Made by a program: the position numbers and the translations under genes. A stretch of 64,000 nt of DNA, taken from an uncultured Bacteroidia bacterium. Its GTDB lineage: Bacteria; Bacteroidota; Bacteroidia; Bacteroidales; CAJPTX01. The DNA is taken from the NCBI GenBank assembly GCA_947252645.1, contig CAMXWF010000007.1, positions 57,535 through 121,534 on the forward strand, in the 5' to 3' direction. A model generated the notes under the pieces. The model was given only the letters and a program-made list of their open reading frames with translations, had not been told where the DNA came from and searched no databases. Position 1 is the first letter of the stretch. Each line of letters begins with the position of its first letter. Shown piece after piece: positions 62,816-64,000 of this stretch.

Positions 62816-64000
62816 ATGATGCAACATATCGACACCGTGGCAACAACTATCCTACTCTCCTTGCTAATGGCTGGACAAGCAGTGGGGCAAGTGTTTTCCT
62901 CAAGCACCCCCAACGGGGCAACGCTCTCCTACAAGGTAACAAGCACCAATACCTGCGAAGTCATAGCCTGCACAGCCCTCAGGGACGGGAAGGCGGACAT
63001 CCCCAGCTCGGTAACCAATGCAAACACGACATACGGGGTAACAGCCATAGCGCAGGAAGCCTTTAAAGGACTGAGTGAACTAGAGCAGCTCTCAATCCCC
63101 GCCAGCGTGCTAAAAATCGGTGCCAAGGCCTTTGCCGAGTGCCGTAACCTAAACAGCGTGACCCTAGGAAAGCCGTCCTCCGCGCGTACACTGGGCATCG
63201 AGGCCTTCAAGAATTGTAGCGCCTTGAAGGGCGTTGTGCTCTATGGTAAAGTCGGCGACAGAGCCTTCCAGGGGTGCACAGCCCTCGAGAAGGTAAACAT
63301 CAGCTCACAATATGTGGAACTCGGCAACGAAGCCTTTAGCGGCTGCAGCGCGCTTAGCACAGTATCGTTCTACAAAAGCCTGAAGGAAATCAAAATCGGC
63401 AACCTCTGCTTTGCTAACTGCACCGCCCTGCAAACCATCACATTCCCGAAGCTCAAGGGTCATAGTAAAGCCATAAAACTACCGTGCCTCGGGAAAGAAC
63501 TCTTCGCTGGCTGCACCAACCTGCGAATCGTCTGGTCCACCAACAAAAACCGATATTGCATCAAGGGCGACGAGTTCCATGAATTCCAGGGACACGTGAT
63601 CACAGCCGCACAAAACTCCTTCATCGATCACGCCTGGCAAGAGGCTTTGCCCCCCGGCCGACTCCACCTCTGGATTAACGCCCAGGTGTCAGCCGGTAGC
63701 AACGGAAGCGTTAAGGCCTACATATGCGGACTAGAAATACAAAACAACAACGCAGGTAAAGGCCTAGAAATCACCTGCATCGCTACCCCTGCCACGGGCT
63801 ATAAAGTCAAAAGCTGGAGCGTCGACGGCTCTCCCCTACCCGCCGCCACTAGCACTACCTTCCAGCGCACCCCGCAGAGCGATGTGCAGATAGCCGTGGA
63901 GTTCGAAGAGAAAAAGCAGGCCAACACCTACCAGGTCTCCTTCGGCGCCCAGGGCGGCACCCCTGCCCCGGCGCCCGTCAGCGTGCTCCACGGCGAGAAG
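62816..64000 (+). CDS. BspA-like leucine-rich-repeat surface protein, 5' part
   Basis: 395 residues seen, running off the right edge. Begins ATG ATG at 62816/62819 with a signal peptide (ILLSLLMAGQAVGQVF); an overlapping frame from 62812 is not real. Repeats of the LRR_5/BspA type follow (IAQEAFKGLSELEQLSIPAS, IGAKAFAECRNLNSVTL, VGDRAFQGCTALEKVNI, LGNEAFSGCSALSTVSF, LFAGCTNLRIVW), then bacterial-repeat modules (GSVKAYICGLEIQ, CIATPATGYKVKSWSVDG). The missing 3' end would be expected to carry a T9SS signal. Same architecture as the left-edge protein, so the two may be paralogues. Confidence 0.85.
   Translation, partial: MMQHIDTVATTILLSLLMAGQAVGQVFSSSTPNGATLSYKVTSTNTCEVIACTALRDGKADIPSSVTNANTTYGVTAIAQEAFKGLSELEQLSIPASVLKIGAKAFAECRNLNSVTLGKPSSARTLGIEAFKNCSALKGVVLYGKVGDRAFQGCTALEKVNISSQYVELGNEAFSGCSALSTVSFYKSLKEIKIGNLCFANCTALQTITFPKLKGHSKAIKLPCLGKELFAGCTNLRIVWSTNKNRYCIKGDEFHEFQGHVITAAQNSFIDHAWQEALPPGRLHLWINAQVSAGSNGSVKAYICGLEIQNNNAGKGLEITCIATPATGYKVKSWSVDGSPLPAATSTTFQRTPQSDVQIAVEFEEKKQANTYQVSFGAQGGTPAPAPVSVLHGEK

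Noticed and set aside
62812..63066. An 84-codon frame from the ATG at 62812
   Set aside because: Out of frame with the BspA-like protein that begins four bases later and has a proper signal peptide and repeats.

Overview
The window is GC-rich bacterial DNA, read by eye as Bacteroidota and probably a Porphyromonas-like member of the Bacteroidales. The grounds are a complete type IX secretion (T9SS) core in the porP-K-L-M-N order, a Sov/SprA translocon, C-terminal T9SS sorting domains, the long form of IspG, the Bacteroidota-type omega subunit, an MreBCD-PBP2 cluster behind purH, and -7 promoter elements of the TAnnTTTG type. Anaerobic ribonucleotide reductase together with superoxide dismutase and several peroxiredoxins suggests an anaerobe that meets oxygen. 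I found no rRNA, tRNA or CRISPR array.

Layout. 0-2.6 kb: 3' part of a BspA-like leucine-rich-repeat protein with a type A T9SS signal. 2.7-25.6 kb, all on the minus strand: bamD, rpoZ, coaBC, pdxA, ruvA and sov, then porP-K-L-M-N, then a large SprB-like type B T9SS cargo and a second PorP/SprF-family protein. This puts the translocon, the motor/ring operon and a likely cargo with its partner in one block. 25.7-33.2 kb: an accessory-looking segment with a mosaic type IIG restriction-methylation gene, an IS30 transposase relic, a peroxiredoxin behind an OxyR-like site, and nrdDG. A ~65-bp direct repeat lies at each end of it.

33.5-43.9 kb, minus strand: a ribosomal protein cluster (rpmB, rpmG, a DUF4295-type small protein), then cinA, kdsA, rarA and a large membrane sensor without an output domain, then an M16 peptidase, a YfiH-type protein and a C69 dipeptidase. 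44-46.4 kb: an unknown exported protein coupled to cytidine deaminase, a structured intergenic element, a thioredoxin-like protein with a CxxS site, and about 600 bp with no convincing gene. 46.4-56 kb: GH3-like ligase, DUF1573 and DUF4332 proteins, an unknown exported protein, asnS, bcp, a C1 peptidase, ispG and sod. The + strand looks G-rich here although it is C-rich elsewhere. 56-64 kb: a small methyltransferase relic, purH-mreBCD-mrdA, and the 5' part of another BspA-like protein running off the edge.

How the parts fit: BamD and Sov are both envelope export or insertion factors and lie in what looks like one transcription unit. PorK/N (ring), PorL/M (motor), PorP and Sov form the T9SS, and the two edge proteins and the SprB-like protein are plausible clients. 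All names come from motif and architecture recognition; no database search was run.
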